Source: Anaerolineae bacterium (GTDB taxonomy: Bacteria > Chloroflexota > Anaerolineae > Anaerolineales > Anaerolineaceae). From it: a stretch of 64,000 nucleotides of DNA. A model generated the notes under the pieces. It saw only the letters and a list, made by a program, of their open reading frames with translations, was not told the origin of the DNA and did not search any database. How positions within the stretch are numbered: position 1 is the first letter of the stretch; each line of letters opens with the position of its first letter. This document shows, one piece after another, positions 34,031-43,500 of this stretch. Where the stretch lies: positions 1 through 64,000 of the forward strand of contig JABLWW010000015.1 in the NCBI GenBank assembly GCA_013178295.1, read 5' to 3'. A program made the position numbers and the translations under genes.

Positions 34031-35478
34031 GTGAAGGGTCAAGACAAGCACAGATAGAATACGGAGACTTCCAAACCCCTTTTGAACTAGCCAAAAGGGT
34101 CTGTGAAAAGCTACACGTATTAGGGGTAGCACCAGATGTCATCATTGAACCGACATGCGGCGTTGGTGCATTTATTGAAGCCTCTGCGATAGCTTTTCCA
34201 TCTGCCAAGAAAATTTTTGGCATTGAAATCAACACCTCTTATCTTGCTGAGCTGGAAAAGCGAAAAGGGCGGTTTCCCGCAAGCGAGCGCATACTTCTGT
34301 ACCAGGGGAATTTTTTTAATTTTAGTTGGAAAAGTCTTCTCGATACCAAAGGCTCTTTATTAGTTATTGGTAACTTTCCCTGGGTCACGAACTCCCAACA
34401 GGGTACAATTGGTGGAGCAAATCTTCCGTTAAAGACAAACTTTCACAATCGCGGCGGTTTTGACGCCATGACGGGAAAAAGCAATTTTGATATTTCAGAA
34501 TGGATGTTAATTCAGGTTTCTAATTGGCTTCGAAATCGCCATGGCCACCTCGCAATCTTGGTAAAAACCTCTGTGGCTAGAAAGTTTTTAAACCACCTTT
34601 ACATGCAAAAAACGCCTCTGGTACGTTCCTCGATCTACGGCATTGACACAAAAAAATACTTTGACGTTTCAGCAGAGGCATGTCTCTTGTTCTGTGAATT
34701 TGATCCAGAGTCCCACAATTACGATTATGATGTTTACAATGATCTCGATAGCCTGGGGGGCTATCGAGCAGGTCATCGAAACGGGATCACAATTCGAGAT
34801 TTAGACACCTTTGAGAGATTAAGCGAATATTACGGAAATAGCAAAACAAAGTGGCGATCAGGCATTAAGCACGATTGTTCACATGTCATGGAACTCCAAA
34901 AAGTTGGCGATCGTTTTATCAATGGGCTAGGCGAGGTTGTAGAAATTGAATCCACATATCTTTACCCGTTATTGAAAGGCTCCGATGTCGCAAACAACCG
35001 TGTTGACAAAACAGACCGTTACGTTTTAGTAACCCAAAAGTCCATTGGAGAGCCAACAACTCCGATCAAAAAACTTGCTCCAAGAACCTGGGCTTATTTG
35101 GAAGCTCACGCCAAATATCTGGATGCGCGGAAAAGCCGCATATACCAAGACAATCCCCGCTTTTCAATTTTTGGCGTTGGCGATTACACCTTTGCTCCTT
35201 ACAAAATTGCAATTTGCGGTCTTTACAAAAAATTGGCCTTTCGGCTGGTCCGCCAAATTGAAGAAAAGCCCACTGTATTTGACGATACAGTTTATTTCTT
35301 AAGTTTCAATAACGAGCAAGAAGCAATCAGAATTTTCAACATTCTGTCTTCACCATTAGCAAGCGACTTTTTCTCAACACTTATTTTTTGGGATGAAAAA
35401 CGCCCTATAAAAAGCAGTGTGTTAAATCGTCTAAATTTACAACAGTTCGATAATGCACAAGCTCTCAGGTTGTTTTAG
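34027..35478 (+). CDS. N6-adenine DNA methyltransferase of a type II R-M system
   Basis: 483 residues. Motif I is EPTCGVGAFIEA (AdoMet binding), followed by FGIEIN (motif II). Motif IV is VIGNFPWVTNS, an N-F/P-P-W catalytic tetrapeptide of the gamma (TaqI-like) class. The C-terminal half (~230-483) is a target-recognition region. It protects host DNA from the endonuclease encoded just upstream. The base composition is AT-rich and the codon use differs from flanking genes. Confidence 0.88.
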   Translation: MSEGSRQAQIEYGDFQTPFELAKRVCEKLHVLGVAPDVIIEPTCGVGAFIEASAIAFPSAKKIFGIEINTSYLAELEKRKGRFPASERILLYQGNFFNFSWKSLLDTKGSLLVIGNFPWVTNSQQGTIGGANLPLKTNFHNRGGFDAMTGKSNFDISEWMLIQVSNWLRNRHGHLAILVKTSVARKFLNHLYMQKTPLVRSSIYGIDTKKYFDVSAEACLLFCEFDPESHNYDYDVYNDLDSLGGYRAGHRNGITIRDLDTFERLSEYYGNSKTKWRSGIKHDCSHVMELQKVGDRFINGLGEVVEIESTYLYPLLKGSDVANNRVDKTDRYVLVTQKSIGEPTTPIKKLAPRTWAYLEAHAKYLDARKSRIYQDNPRFSIFGVGDYTFAPYKIAICGLYKKLAFRLVRQIEEKPTVFDDTVYFLSFNNEQEAIRIFNILSSPLASDFFSTLIFWDEKRPIKSSVLNRLNLQQFDNAQALRLF

Positions 35479-35633
35479 CAGCACACAGCCAACGAGCTGA
35501 CCGTCTTCCGCAGCGGGTGGTTGCCTGCCTGGGAGAGCACGATGGCAACGCCGCAAACCTACAAACATAGATACCCTTCCGCCCCTCCGCCTCCCCCGCC
35601 GCCGCCCCAAAAAATGATGGTACAATCGGGGGC

Positions 35634-36869
35634 ATGACCGCTTTTCTGCAGCTGGCGCTCGAACTGGCGATCCTCCTGGCGCTGGCAAAGACCTCCGCCT
35701 ATATCAGCATCCGTCTGCGCCAGCCTGCCGTGCTGGGCGAACTGCTGATCGGCATCCTCGTCGGTCCTTCGCTGGTGGATGTGACCCATCTGCCCTTTAT
35801 CACCAGCGGGCATCTCGACGAAGTCATCACCGAGCTGGGCGAGATCGGCGTGCTGCTGCTCATGTTTCTGGCAGGGCTGGAACTGCACATCTCCGACCTG
35901 GCGCGCAATACGCGCGTCTCCGCCTATGCGGGTGTGCTGGGGGTGCTCTTCCCGCTGGGGATGGGCTGGGGGTTTGGGCGTCTCATCGGTCTGGGCGGCG
36001 ATCAGGCGCTCTTTTTGGGGCTGACCATGGGCGCAACCAGCGTGAGCATCTCCGCCCAAACGTTGATCGAACTCAAAGCCCTGCGCAGCCGCGTCGGGTT
36101 TGGCTTGCTGGGGGCGGCGGTGTTTGATGACGTGCTGGTTATCCTCTTCATGTCCTCCTTCCTCGCCATCATCTCGGGCGGCGGCAGCGGCACACTGCAA
36201 ATCCTCATCACGCTGGGCAGAATGCTGCTCTTTCTGATACTTTCGCTGGCGTTTGGGCTGTGGGTGCTGCCGCGCCTGGTGCGGGCTGTTGCGCAGACCT
36301 CCGTCAGTCAGGGCGCAGTAACCTTTGCCATCGTCATCATGCTGGTCTACGGCGTGGCAGCCGAACTGCTGGGCGAGGTGGCTGCCATCACCGGCACATT
36401 TATCGCCGGGCTGATGTTTGCCCGCACACCCGAAAAAACGCTCATCGAGCCGGGGCTGCGCGCCATCGCCTACGGCTTTTTTGTCCCCATCTTCTTTGTC
36501 TCCATTGGGCTGGGGATTGACCTGCACGACATCCAGCCTGCCATTCTGTGGACGGTGCTGGGGGTCATCGTGCTTGCGGCGCTGGGCAAGGTGCTGGGCG
36601 CCGGGCTGGGAGCAAAGCTCTCCGGCTTCAGCGGGCGCGAGGCGCTCCAATTGGGCATCGGCATGATCTCACGCGGCGAGGTGGGGCTGATCCTCGCCAG
36701 CGTGGGGCTTTCCAACGGTCTGCTCACCCCCGCCATTTACTCCGCCATCATCGGCATGGTGCTGGTCACCACACTGATCACCCCGCCGCTGCTGCGGGCT
36801 GCCTTCCGCCGCGCCAAAAAACCGCAGATGCAGCCAGTCGTACAACCCTCCCCTGAGGTAGATATCTAA
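35634..36869 (+). CDS. Kef/CPA2-type Na+(K+)/H+ antiporter
   Basis: 411 residues with about 12 hydrophobic helices. RLRQPAVLGELLIGILVGPSL near the start and the GATSVSISAQTLIELKAL region are typical of CPA2 exchangers. No cytoplasmic TrkA domain follows, so regulation must come from elsewhere. The TAA stop shares one base with the ATG of a PII-like gene (TAATG), so the two are translationally coupled. A TACAAT box lies 7 nt before the ATG, giving an apparently leaderless message. Confidence 0.88.
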   Translation: MTAFLQLALELAILLALAKTSAYISIRLRQPAVLGELLIGILVGPSLVDVTHLPFITSGHLDEVITELGEIGVLLLMFLAGLELHISDLARNTRVSAYAGVLGVLFPLGMGWGFGRLIGLGGDQALFLGLTMGATSVSISAQTLIELKALRSRVGFGLLGAAVFDDVLVILFMSSFLAIISGGGSGTLQILITLGRMLLFLILSLAFGLWVLPRLVRAVAQTSVSQGAVTFAIVIMLVYGVAAELLGEVAAITGTFIAGLMFARTPEKTLIEPGLRAIAYGFFVPIFFVSIGLGIDLHDIQPAILWTVLGVIVLAALGKVLGAGLGAKLSGFSGREALQLGIGMISRGEVGLILASVGLSNGLLTPAIYSAIIGMVLVTTLITPPLLRAAFRRAKKPQMQPVVQPSPEVDI

Positions 36870-37228
36870 TGTTCATGCTTCTGTTTGTCCTTCACGACCC
36901 CGAACTGCTGGAAGAAGTCCTCGACGCCTGGGAAAACGCCGGTGTCAGCGGCATCACCATCCTGCCCAGCACCGGTCTTTCGCACATCCGCCAAAAGCAC
37001 TCCATCCGCGATGACCTGCCGCTGATCCCCAGCATGGAAAACATCCTCAACCACATCGAACATCTCAACCGCACCATTTTTTCCATCGTCGAGAGCCAGG
37101 AAATCGTCCAGCGTGTGGTTGCCGCCACCGAAAGCATCACCGGCAGCCTGTGCAACCCCGATACAGGCATCCTGGCGGTCATCCCGCTGGCGGGTGTGTA
37201 TGGGCTAAAGCCGCCCCACGCGCATTAA
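36869..37228 (+). CDS. PII-like ferredoxin-fold protein coupled to the antiporter
   Basis: 119 residues. MFMLLFVLHDPELLEEVLDAWENAGVSG-type beginning (beta strand, helix, strand) and ILAVIPLAGVYGL at the end fit the PII/ferredoxin-like fold. PII-like proteins bind nucleotides and gate transporters or enzymes. The one-base overlap with the antiporter stop suggests that it controls that antiporter, perhaps in response to nucleotides or metals. The T-loop residues of GlnB (uridylylated Tyr) are not evident. Confidence 0.7.
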   Translation: MFMLLFVLHDPELLEEVLDAWENAGVSGITILPSTGLSHIRQKHSIRDDLPLIPSMENILNHIEHLNRTIFSIVESQEIVQRVVAATESITGSLCNPDTGILAVIPLAGVYGLKPPHAH

Positions 37229-37281
37229 TCCCCCCCCCTGCCGCTCACACACACCCCTGCGCAGACGCCCGCGCGCCCCGC

Positions 37282-38811
37282 TCAGGGGTGCTCATAAGCG
37301 CCAATATCGGGAAGACCGCGGCGCGGGTTGCGCTCCAGGTCTTCGGCGGGAGCGTCCTGCGGCGTTGCGGCGTCAATTGCCGGGCTGCCGTCCTGCAGGT
37401 GATAATCGCCATCGCTGCCCCATGCAGGCGCGCGGAAGAGCGGGTCGCCATAGCGATTGCCCTCCCCCAGCGCGGCCACATCTTCGGCGCGGTAGGTGCG
37501 ATCGCCGTGTGTGAGCACAAACGCGCTCTGCGGCAGATAAAACAGACTGTAGCGGATATCCGCCTGCGAGGTCGCCCCGATATAAATGGGAGAATCGCTG
37601 CCCACCCCGCGCAGGATGGTGTTGCGCATCACCAGGTTGACCGCCACCGGGTTGTCGTATTGGACGTACATCAGATAGTTGCCGCCGAGCGTGTCGTCAA
37701 TCGTGGTGTTGATGATCTCAAAACGGGCGCCGGGCTTCTCTACCTGGTCAATCACCAGCGCCGCCCACGGGGTTACCTCGCGGCTGCCGTCGCCGCGCCC
37801 GTAGATCAGCGTGTTTTCAACACGGCTGTTTTCGCCCCACAGTTTGACGCCGTCGCAGGAGTTATTCGCCACCACCGCACGGCGGATGACGGTGTTGGCG
37901 GCTTTTGAATCCAGCCCGTCACCGTAGTTGTGCTCGGCAATGGTATCTTCGATCAGAATTGGACCCTGCGACACCTCGATGCCAAAGCCATCCGGGCGGT
38001 CGTAGGGGCGTCCCGTCCCATCGCCGCCCTGATAGTAATGTCCGCTCCACGAGAGGGCGCTGTTGCGGATGACCACGTTGCGCCAGCCGCCATGCTCGCC
38101 GCCCGGTCCGCCCAGCGCGCCAAACCCGGCGTATGTGATGTGCGTATCCAAAATCTGCAGGTCGTCCACATCCTGAATATTGATGCCAAACTCATCCACA
38201 TGGTGGATGTAGAGATTTTGGAGGACAATATGACTCGCCGGTGCGCCCAGAATTTCAATCCCATCGCGGAACCACAGCGCCTCGCCGCTGCCCTGCGGAT
38301 GATGGGTGATTTCGAGGTTTTCCACACGCACATAGCTGACCCCGCTCAGATTGACAGCCGTCACCAAGTTGTCGCGCCCCTCCAAGACGGGACGGTTGTT
38401 CTCCTCGCCGCGGATAGTGATCCAGCCATCGGGTGTGCCGCTGGGGGGCGTGAGGATGTCGGCATCGTACTCGGCAAGCACATAGTGCCCGCCAAGGATC
38501 ACCAGCGTATCGCCGGGCATCAGCTGGCGCGAGCCATATCCCGGGGTTGCCCAGGGCTGATCGCGCGTGCCGGGATTGGCATTATCGCCGTGCGGGGCAA
38601 CATAATAGGTGTTGCCCGTCCCCGCGGCAGGCGGAGACACAGTCGACGGAACAGCAGACGGGGAAGCGATCGAGGGAACGGCGGGCGTAACACCCACCCC
38701 CTCCCCTTGCCCCTCCTCCTGCCCCTCCTCCTGAGCGGCTGAGGGCAGATGACAGCCAAAGCTGATCAAGCATACAGCACACAGCAAAAACCAGACGATC
38801 AAGCGTTTCAT
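37282..38811 (-). CDS. Secreted right-handed beta-helix lipoprotein
   Basis: 509 residues. The lipobox SFGC gives Cys20. After a linker the protein shows NTYYVAPHGDNANPGTRDQP and LMPGDTLVILGGHY, the usual beginning of parallel beta-helix (pectate-lyase-like) proteins, then repeated coils with N/D-I/V-V-I-R-N ladders. GGAGGT precedes the ATG. It may be a polysaccharide lyase/hydrolase or an adhesin; no catalytic residues can be assigned. It ends the second surface operon. Confidence 0.83.
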   Translation of the reverse strand: MKRLIVWFLLCAVCLISFGCHLPSAAQEEGQEEGQGEGVGVTPAVPSIASPSAVPSTVSPPAAGTGNTYYVAPHGDNANPGTRDQPWATPGYGSRQLMPGDTLVILGGHYVLAEYDADILTPPSGTPDGWITIRGEENNRPVLEGRDNLVTAVNLSGVSYVRVENLEITHHPQGSGEALWFRDGIEILGAPASHIVLQNLYIHHVDEFGINIQDVDDLQILDTHITYAGFGALGGPGGEHGGWRNVVIRNSALSWSGHYYQGGDGTGRPYDRPDGFGIEVSQGPILIEDTIAEHNYGDGLDSKAANTVIRRAVVANNSCDGVKLWGENSRVENTLIYGRGDGSREVTPWAALVIDQVEKPGARFEIINTTIDDTLGGNYLMYVQYDNPVAVNLVMRNTILRGVGSDSPIYIGATSQADIRYSLFYLPQSAFVLTHGDRTYRAEDVAALGEGNRYGDPLFRAPAWGSDGDYHLQDGSPAIDAATPQDAPAEDLERNPRRGLPDIGAYEHP

Positions 38812-38842
38812 CAAAACCTCCACGCGTGTGATGGATGTTGTC

Positions 38843-41728
38843 TTACGGCAGCGGCACTTCCTCCACCTGCACAGTCAGGCTGCAGCCATCGCGGCTCTGC
38901 TGGCCGAGGGTCAGCGTATGCGCCGCGCCCAGCAACTCCTGCGGCTGAACTTGCGCCTGGATGGTGCAGATCTCTTCATATTCGTCCTCGCACGAGACTG
39001 CCCAAAAGTCATAATTCACATCCAGGTCATAGAGGTAAAGATACAGGTTGAGTGGATAATCGGGCTGGACGTAGACTTCGAAAGAGGGCGACTGCGGGGC
39101 AAAACCCTGCTGTGCCAGATGTGTACACCACTCACCCATTTCATGATCACTCATCCACCCACTGCGCGGTGCCGTCCCCGATCGGTAGATGGCAGGGCGT
39201 CCGTTGAACCAGATGGGTTCCGGCGGTCGGTTGATAACCGGGCTGCAGTTGTTGATGACAGCAAACGCCTCAGCCACCCGGAAGCTGTAATCCTGGTCAA
39301 TCATTAGGCCTTCTTCATGGCACTCAAACAAATCATTTTCCCCATAGTTATCAATCCATTCATCATGTGCGCCGCCATGAAAAGCAAGCCGATGGATCGA
39401 TCTGCCTGGGACCCACACCTGAAAGACACCGCCCAGCCCGACGAAGCAAGGACTGGTATCCGGAAAAAGGTGGCTAAGCGGCACTTCTCCGGGGTGTTTT
39501 ACGTCCATATCGGTCAGGGTCATGCGCACCCGCCGCAAACTGCCGCGATAGAGATTGTTGCCCTCATCCAACTCCGCCACCACATTGTCCGGGTCGAGGA
39601 TAATCTCAAAGCCATCCCCCAGGGAGGTGATGTCCTCCTCTCTCCAGATGAGCCAGGGGATGACACTGCTGCTGCCGGGCGTCAGCCCCAGCGTGTGCCC
39701 ATCGCGCAAACGCATCACCTCGCTACCATCGCTGCGCCGCGCCAGGATCTCCGGCCGCCACCACATAGTGCGGTAGCCGCTGTTGCGCACGGTGATGAGG
39801 GGAATAAACATATCCCCCGACCCCGACCGCTGCAGCATGTCCACCTTCTCAATGCGCAGGTCAACGCCAGAAGGATACCACAGCACGTTGAGGGGAACAT
39901 CGCGGCTGTAAAAATACACCGTCTGCCCGCTGCTGTCGCGTTTCATCATCATCAGCCGCACGCCGTCGGTGAGGATTTGCTGTCCGCCGCCGTAATAGAT
40001 ATCAACAAAGGCACTGCCCGTCTCGGGGCGGATGGCAGCGCTGCTGAACGAGAAATTTTGATACATCCCCGCCTCACCGCCCGCCAGCTGCCCGCCCTGC
40101 AGAGGCAGGGCAACCACCTGCACCTCGCTCCCCTGACTGCCATCGTACCAGTAATTCAGTTCCAGCCGCAGGCGCGCCCGCTGCGGCGTGGGCAGATCGG
40201 CATTGGCAATTTCAAGCTCATTGCGCCCGCGGCAGGCTTCCAGCGCGGGTGAAAACGCCGGGTTGCTGGGCGCCGACTCCGCACCCGGGCGCTTGACCGC
40301 CCGCACCTCAAAGCGGTATTCCTCGCTGCACTGCGGGCGGGCGGTGTTTTCGCTCAAAAAGGCGTAGCGCGCCGCACTGAAGTCAACCAGCGCCCCGTTG
40401 CGGTAAATGTTAAAGCCGTCAATATCCGCCGGGTTGCCATCCCAGCGCCAGGCAAGGGTGTAGGTGGTCACCGCCCCCGCGTTGCGGGTGATGGTCAGCT
40501 GATACGGGGGTGGGATGACGTTCTGCTCACACGGGACGGCGCAGATCCGATAGCTCAGGTCAAACCAGTTTGCGTCCTGCTGGGCACGGGCGGTGAACGT
40601 TTCGCCGTTCCAGTCAGCCGCCCCATGCTCGCGGATCAGTTCGCCCAGATGCAGCGAGGGGGTGAGCATATCACCCAGCCGCCCCAGACAGCGTACTTGC
40701 AGACGCAGCACATCCCCGGCGGGCACCACCACCGCCCGCCCATGCTCGCCGCCCAGATAGGCGGCAATGTTCCAAAAGCCATCGCCGGAAGGGGCAAAAA
40801 AGTCATCCTGATCGGACGGAGCGCGCTGCCAGTCATCATCCTGCAAACGCACATAACAGGCAACGTCGCTCAAACCGCCCGCGGTGCGCAGGCTGAGGAC
40901 TTCCAGTTCAACCGCGGCGCCGCTTTCCACCTCAGCGTCCGAAAGACCATCCCCGCCTGCCAGGTCTTCCAACCAGCGGCAAATGGCGCAGTTCTCTTCG
41001 ATTGCCACCTCTCCGGGCGCAATCCCAGAGCCGCCCCACGCCGGGCGCTGCTGTTCCCCCTGAATACTGCCTGCTGCGCCGACAATCTGTCCGCCCTCTG
41101 CTTCAGATAACTCTTCTTCGGGCGCCACCCAGCCGATTTGTCCGGCGGCATCTTCCTGCGCCGCCCCCTCTGCGGCTTGCGGCATACCGCCTTGCTCTGC
41201 CACGCCTTCCACACCGCCCAGCGGCGGACAGCCATCCATCTGCAGCAGACCGGGCTGCTGCGGACAGTCATCCTGCGCATCGCTCACCCCATCTGCATCC
41301 GCATCAGCCGCCTCGACGGCATTGACCCGCACCATCGCCACCCCGGAATCGCCGCGCCCGTTGTAGGCGCGCACGGTCAGCGTGTGGCTGCCGGGCGACT
41401 GCACCACCCACGTCCACGTGGCGCTCAACTGGGAAGCCGCCCCCCGCTGTTCGCCGCGCAAAACGCCATCCGCCCACAGCTGCATCAGCACCACCTGATC
41501 GCCGCGCGCCGCCCCCTGCGCCTGCACCACCACACGCCCGCCGCTCGCCACCTCCGCCCCATGTTGCGGGGAAAAAATCACCACCGTGGGGCGCAGCGCA
41601 TCACGGCGGGCAGTCTGCACGCGCGGCAGGACGTGATACATGGCGACATACCCCGCCCCCACCAGCAGACAGACCAGCAGCACCGCCAGAGCGCACCCCA
41701 TCCACATCCTGTTGCCTCGTTTTTTCAT
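38843..41728 (-). CDS. Large membrane-anchored surface protein with CARDB/Fn3-type modules
   Basis: 961 residues. The N-terminal membrane helix (~9-31) is followed by an Ig-like module (VIFSPQHGAEVASGGRVVVQ), a short Asp-rich thrombospondin-3-like stretch (DADADGVSDAQDDCPQQPG), a fibronectin III-like module (LAWRWDGNPADIDGFNIYRN) and a CARDB-like module (PLITVRNSGYRTMWWRPEIL). AAGGAGGTG precedes the ATG. It is paralogous to the 796-residue protein at 9899 in module order. It probably forms a long extracellular stalk. No catalytic site is seen. Confidence 0.84.
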   Translation of the reverse strand: MKKRGNRMWMGCALAVLLVCLLVGAGYVAMYHVLPRVQTARRDALRPTVVIFSPQHGAEVASGGRVVVQAQGAARGDQVVLMQLWADGVLRGEQRGAASQLSATWTWVVQSPGSHTLTVRAYNGRGDSGVAMVRVNAVEAADADADGVSDAQDDCPQQPGLLQMDGCPPLGGVEGVAEQGGMPQAAEGAAQEDAAGQIGWVAPEEELSEAEGGQIVGAAGSIQGEQQRPAWGGSGIAPGEVAIEENCAICRWLEDLAGGDGLSDAEVESGAAVELEVLSLRTAGGLSDVACYVRLQDDDWQRAPSDQDDFFAPSGDGFWNIAAYLGGEHGRAVVVPAGDVLRLQVRCLGRLGDMLTPSLHLGELIREHGAADWNGETFTARAQQDANWFDLSYRICAVPCEQNVIPPPYQLTITRNAGAVTTYTLAWRWDGNPADIDGFNIYRNGALVDFSAARYAFLSENTARPQCSEEYRFEVRAVKRPGAESAPSNPAFSPALEACRGRNELEIANADLPTPQRARLRLELNYWYDGSQGSEVQVVALPLQGGQLAGGEAGMYQNFSFSSAAIRPETGSAFVDIYYGGGQQILTDGVRLMMMKRDSSGQTVYFYSRDVPLNVLWYPSGVDLRIEKVDMLQRSGSGDMFIPLITVRNSGYRTMWWRPEILARRSDGSEVMRLRDGHTLGLTPGSSSVIPWLIWREEDITSLGDGFEIILDPDNVVAELDEGNNLYRGSLRRVRMTLTDMDVKHPGEVPLSHLFPDTSPCFVGLGGVFQVWVPGRSIHRLAFHGGAHDEWIDNYGENDLFECHEEGLMIDQDYSFRVAEAFAVINNCSPVINRPPEPIWFNGRPAIYRSGTAPRSGWMSDHEMGEWCTHLAQQGFAPQSPSFEVYVQPDYPLNLYLYLYDLDVNYDFWAVSCEDEYEEICTIQAQVQPQELLGAAHTLTLGQQSRDGCSLTVQVEEVPLP

Positions 41729-41740
41729 GGCGCACCTCCT

Positions 41741-43033
41741 TTAGGGCAGCGGACATTCAAAATACATCCACGGCGAGAGGTCGCCATTGCGCCCGCTGCC
41801 ATCCACCGCCCACACATTCCAGCGGTAGCCCCAGCCAGCCGTCAGATACTGCCCCACCGCTGCCGATGGATCGGGGAGCAGATCGTAGGGCGGCACGCTC
41901 TCCCACTGCCCGTTGTTGTTGCGCAGCAGCCCCACGCGGTAGCCCTGAATCCCCAGCGGAGAATCAACCGGCGTCCAGCGCAGAACAACCCCCGAACAAT
42001 CCGCCAGCTGCTGTGGGTTTGCCGCGTCGGTTGAACCGGGCTTAAGCGGCTGGGGGGCTGGCGGAGGAGGAGGCTGTGAGGTAATGGTCGGCGGCGGGGC
42101 AGGCGTGGTTGCCACAAATTCAGGCTGGGGAGTAACACAGCTTCCGCTGACCGAGACGCGCACGCTGCGCTCCTGTTTGCTGCCATCCGTCAGCGCGGCG
42201 CCCAGTGTATAGGTCTCGCTGGCGCACAAACACACCTGCTGCTGCCCCTCGGCTGCTACCTCCTTGCCCATCAGAAAGACGCGGCTGGCGTTGGTAACCT
42301 TCCAGCGCAGCGTGGTGCACGCGCCAGCGGCTATCTGGGTGCTGTCTGCCCAGAATTCGACGGCACCGGTCGGCTGGGGAGGAATGGGCGTGGCAACGCA
42401 GCTGCCCGAAACCTGCACAGCCACCGAGCGGGCGTACTTTTCGCCATTGGCAAAGACAATCAGGTCATACTGCATATTGCTGCAGGGGCAAATCTCCTGG
42501 CTGCCCTCCGGCGGAACAGGGCTGCCGTTGAGGTCAATGCTCTGCGGGTTGGGGATGTTGACCTTCCAGCGCAGGGTGGTGCACTCGCCTGCGGCAAGCG
42601 TTGTGCGCTCAGCGCGCAATGACATATCATCCAGCGGCGGCTGGGGAGAGGGGGACACCTGCGGCGCAGGCTGCGCATCCACCGTCAGCGCCACCGCATC
42701 CGACATCATCCGCCCGCCCTCTGCCGTCAGCGCCTCAACGCTGATCAGATAGCGCCCGGCGCCCGGCGGCTGCCATGTCCCCTGCCCATAGAACAACCCC
42801 TGCGAGACCTGCTCCACCGTCAGCGCCGCACTCTGACTGCCGTTGACATACAGATTCATCTGCACCCCGCCGGGAGCAGAGGCATACGCCCCCACCACCA
42901 CAGCCGTGCCGGGCGGGGCATGCGCGCCATCCAGGGGCACATCCACCCACACCGCCCGCTGCCCCAGCATCTGACGCTGACAGGCAGCCAGCAGCGCCAA
43001 AACCAACCACACGAGATAGCCTCTTGCGTTCAT
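41741..43033 (-). CDS. Secreted lipoprotein with Ig-like modules
   Basis: 430 residues. The lipobox LLAAC gives Cys18. Module 1 (VWVDVPLDGAHAPPGTAV...) is related to the start of the 541-residue lipoprotein at 8247. Two near-identical central repeats contain AGACTTLRWKVTNASRVFL and AGECTTLRWKVNIPNPQSID, each with a Cys pair. A C-terminal Fn3-like domain follows. GAGAGGT precedes the ATG. It is the first gene of the second surface operon, 12 nt before the 961-residue protein. Confidence 0.84.
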   Translation of the reverse strand: MNARGYLVWLVLALLAACQRQMLGQRAVWVDVPLDGAHAPPGTAVVVGAYASAPGGVQMNLYVNGSQSAALTVEQVSQGLFYGQGTWQPPGAGRYLISVEALTAEGGRMMSDAVALTVDAQPAPQVSPSPQPPLDDMSLRAERTTLAAGECTTLRWKVNIPNPQSIDLNGSPVPPEGSQEICPCSNMQYDLIVFANGEKYARSVAVQVSGSCVATPIPPQPTGAVEFWADSTQIAAGACTTLRWKVTNASRVFLMGKEVAAEGQQQVCLCASETYTLGAALTDGSKQERSVRVSVSGSCVTPQPEFVATTPAPPPTITSQPPPPPAPQPLKPGSTDAANPQQLADCSGVVLRWTPVDSPLGIQGYRVGLLRNNNGQWESVPPYDLLPDPSAAVGQYLTAGWGYRWNVWAVDGSGRNGDLSPWMYFECPLP

Positions 43034-43294
43034 TGCGACCTCTCTGACAAAATATGTACCGGGGGCTGAAACGGTCTTACGCTGTGTTGCTCAACCGGCA
43101 GGTGTTGCAAGGCTTTTCGCTGGGCGGAGCGTTGCTGCGCGCCCGCCTTTCACGGCGTGTCTGTGGGATTTGTAACGGAGAAAAACACTGCTCCCCCTGT
43201 ACCGCGCAATGCACTGTGCCCCGCAGACAGCTCCGCACCCCAAAAGCAACGTAAGGGCTTCTTTTTTTGAATATACTTCAAAATACGGCGCTGT

Positions 43295-43477
43295 TCAAGA
43301 GGGGCTGGCGGGGATAATTTTTTCGTCAGCATCCTCATGCTGGTGCGCGTGCTGATGACAGCCCGACAGCCCAAGCGGACACCCGCCGCACCCGTTAAAC
43401 GCTCCGTCGGCACACTGTCCTATTTGCAAAAACGCCGGGCGGTTTCTTTGCCCAAAATCTGACGTATAATTAACCAT
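43295..43477 (-). CDS. Possible small Cys/His-rich protein
   Basis: 60 residues. The C-terminal half contains CADGAFNGCGGCPLGLSGC followed by HQHAHQHEDADE, a pattern suited to metal binding. The ribosome site is weak, and the ORF overlaps the promoter area of the divergent aldo/keto reductase. It could be a real small metal-binding protein or chance. The rest of the 43034-43500 gap shows no clear gene. Confidence 0.35.
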   Translation of the reverse strand: MVNYTSDFGQRNRPAFLQIGQCADGAFNGCGGCPLGLSGCHQHAHQHEDADEKIIPASPS

Positions 43478-43500
43478 ATCTCACCCACAGGAGGACAGGC

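Noticed and set aside
43054-43254. 66-codon plus-strand ORF before the aldo/keto reductase
   Set aside because: No ribosome site, Arg/Cys-rich low-complexity product and no family resemblance.
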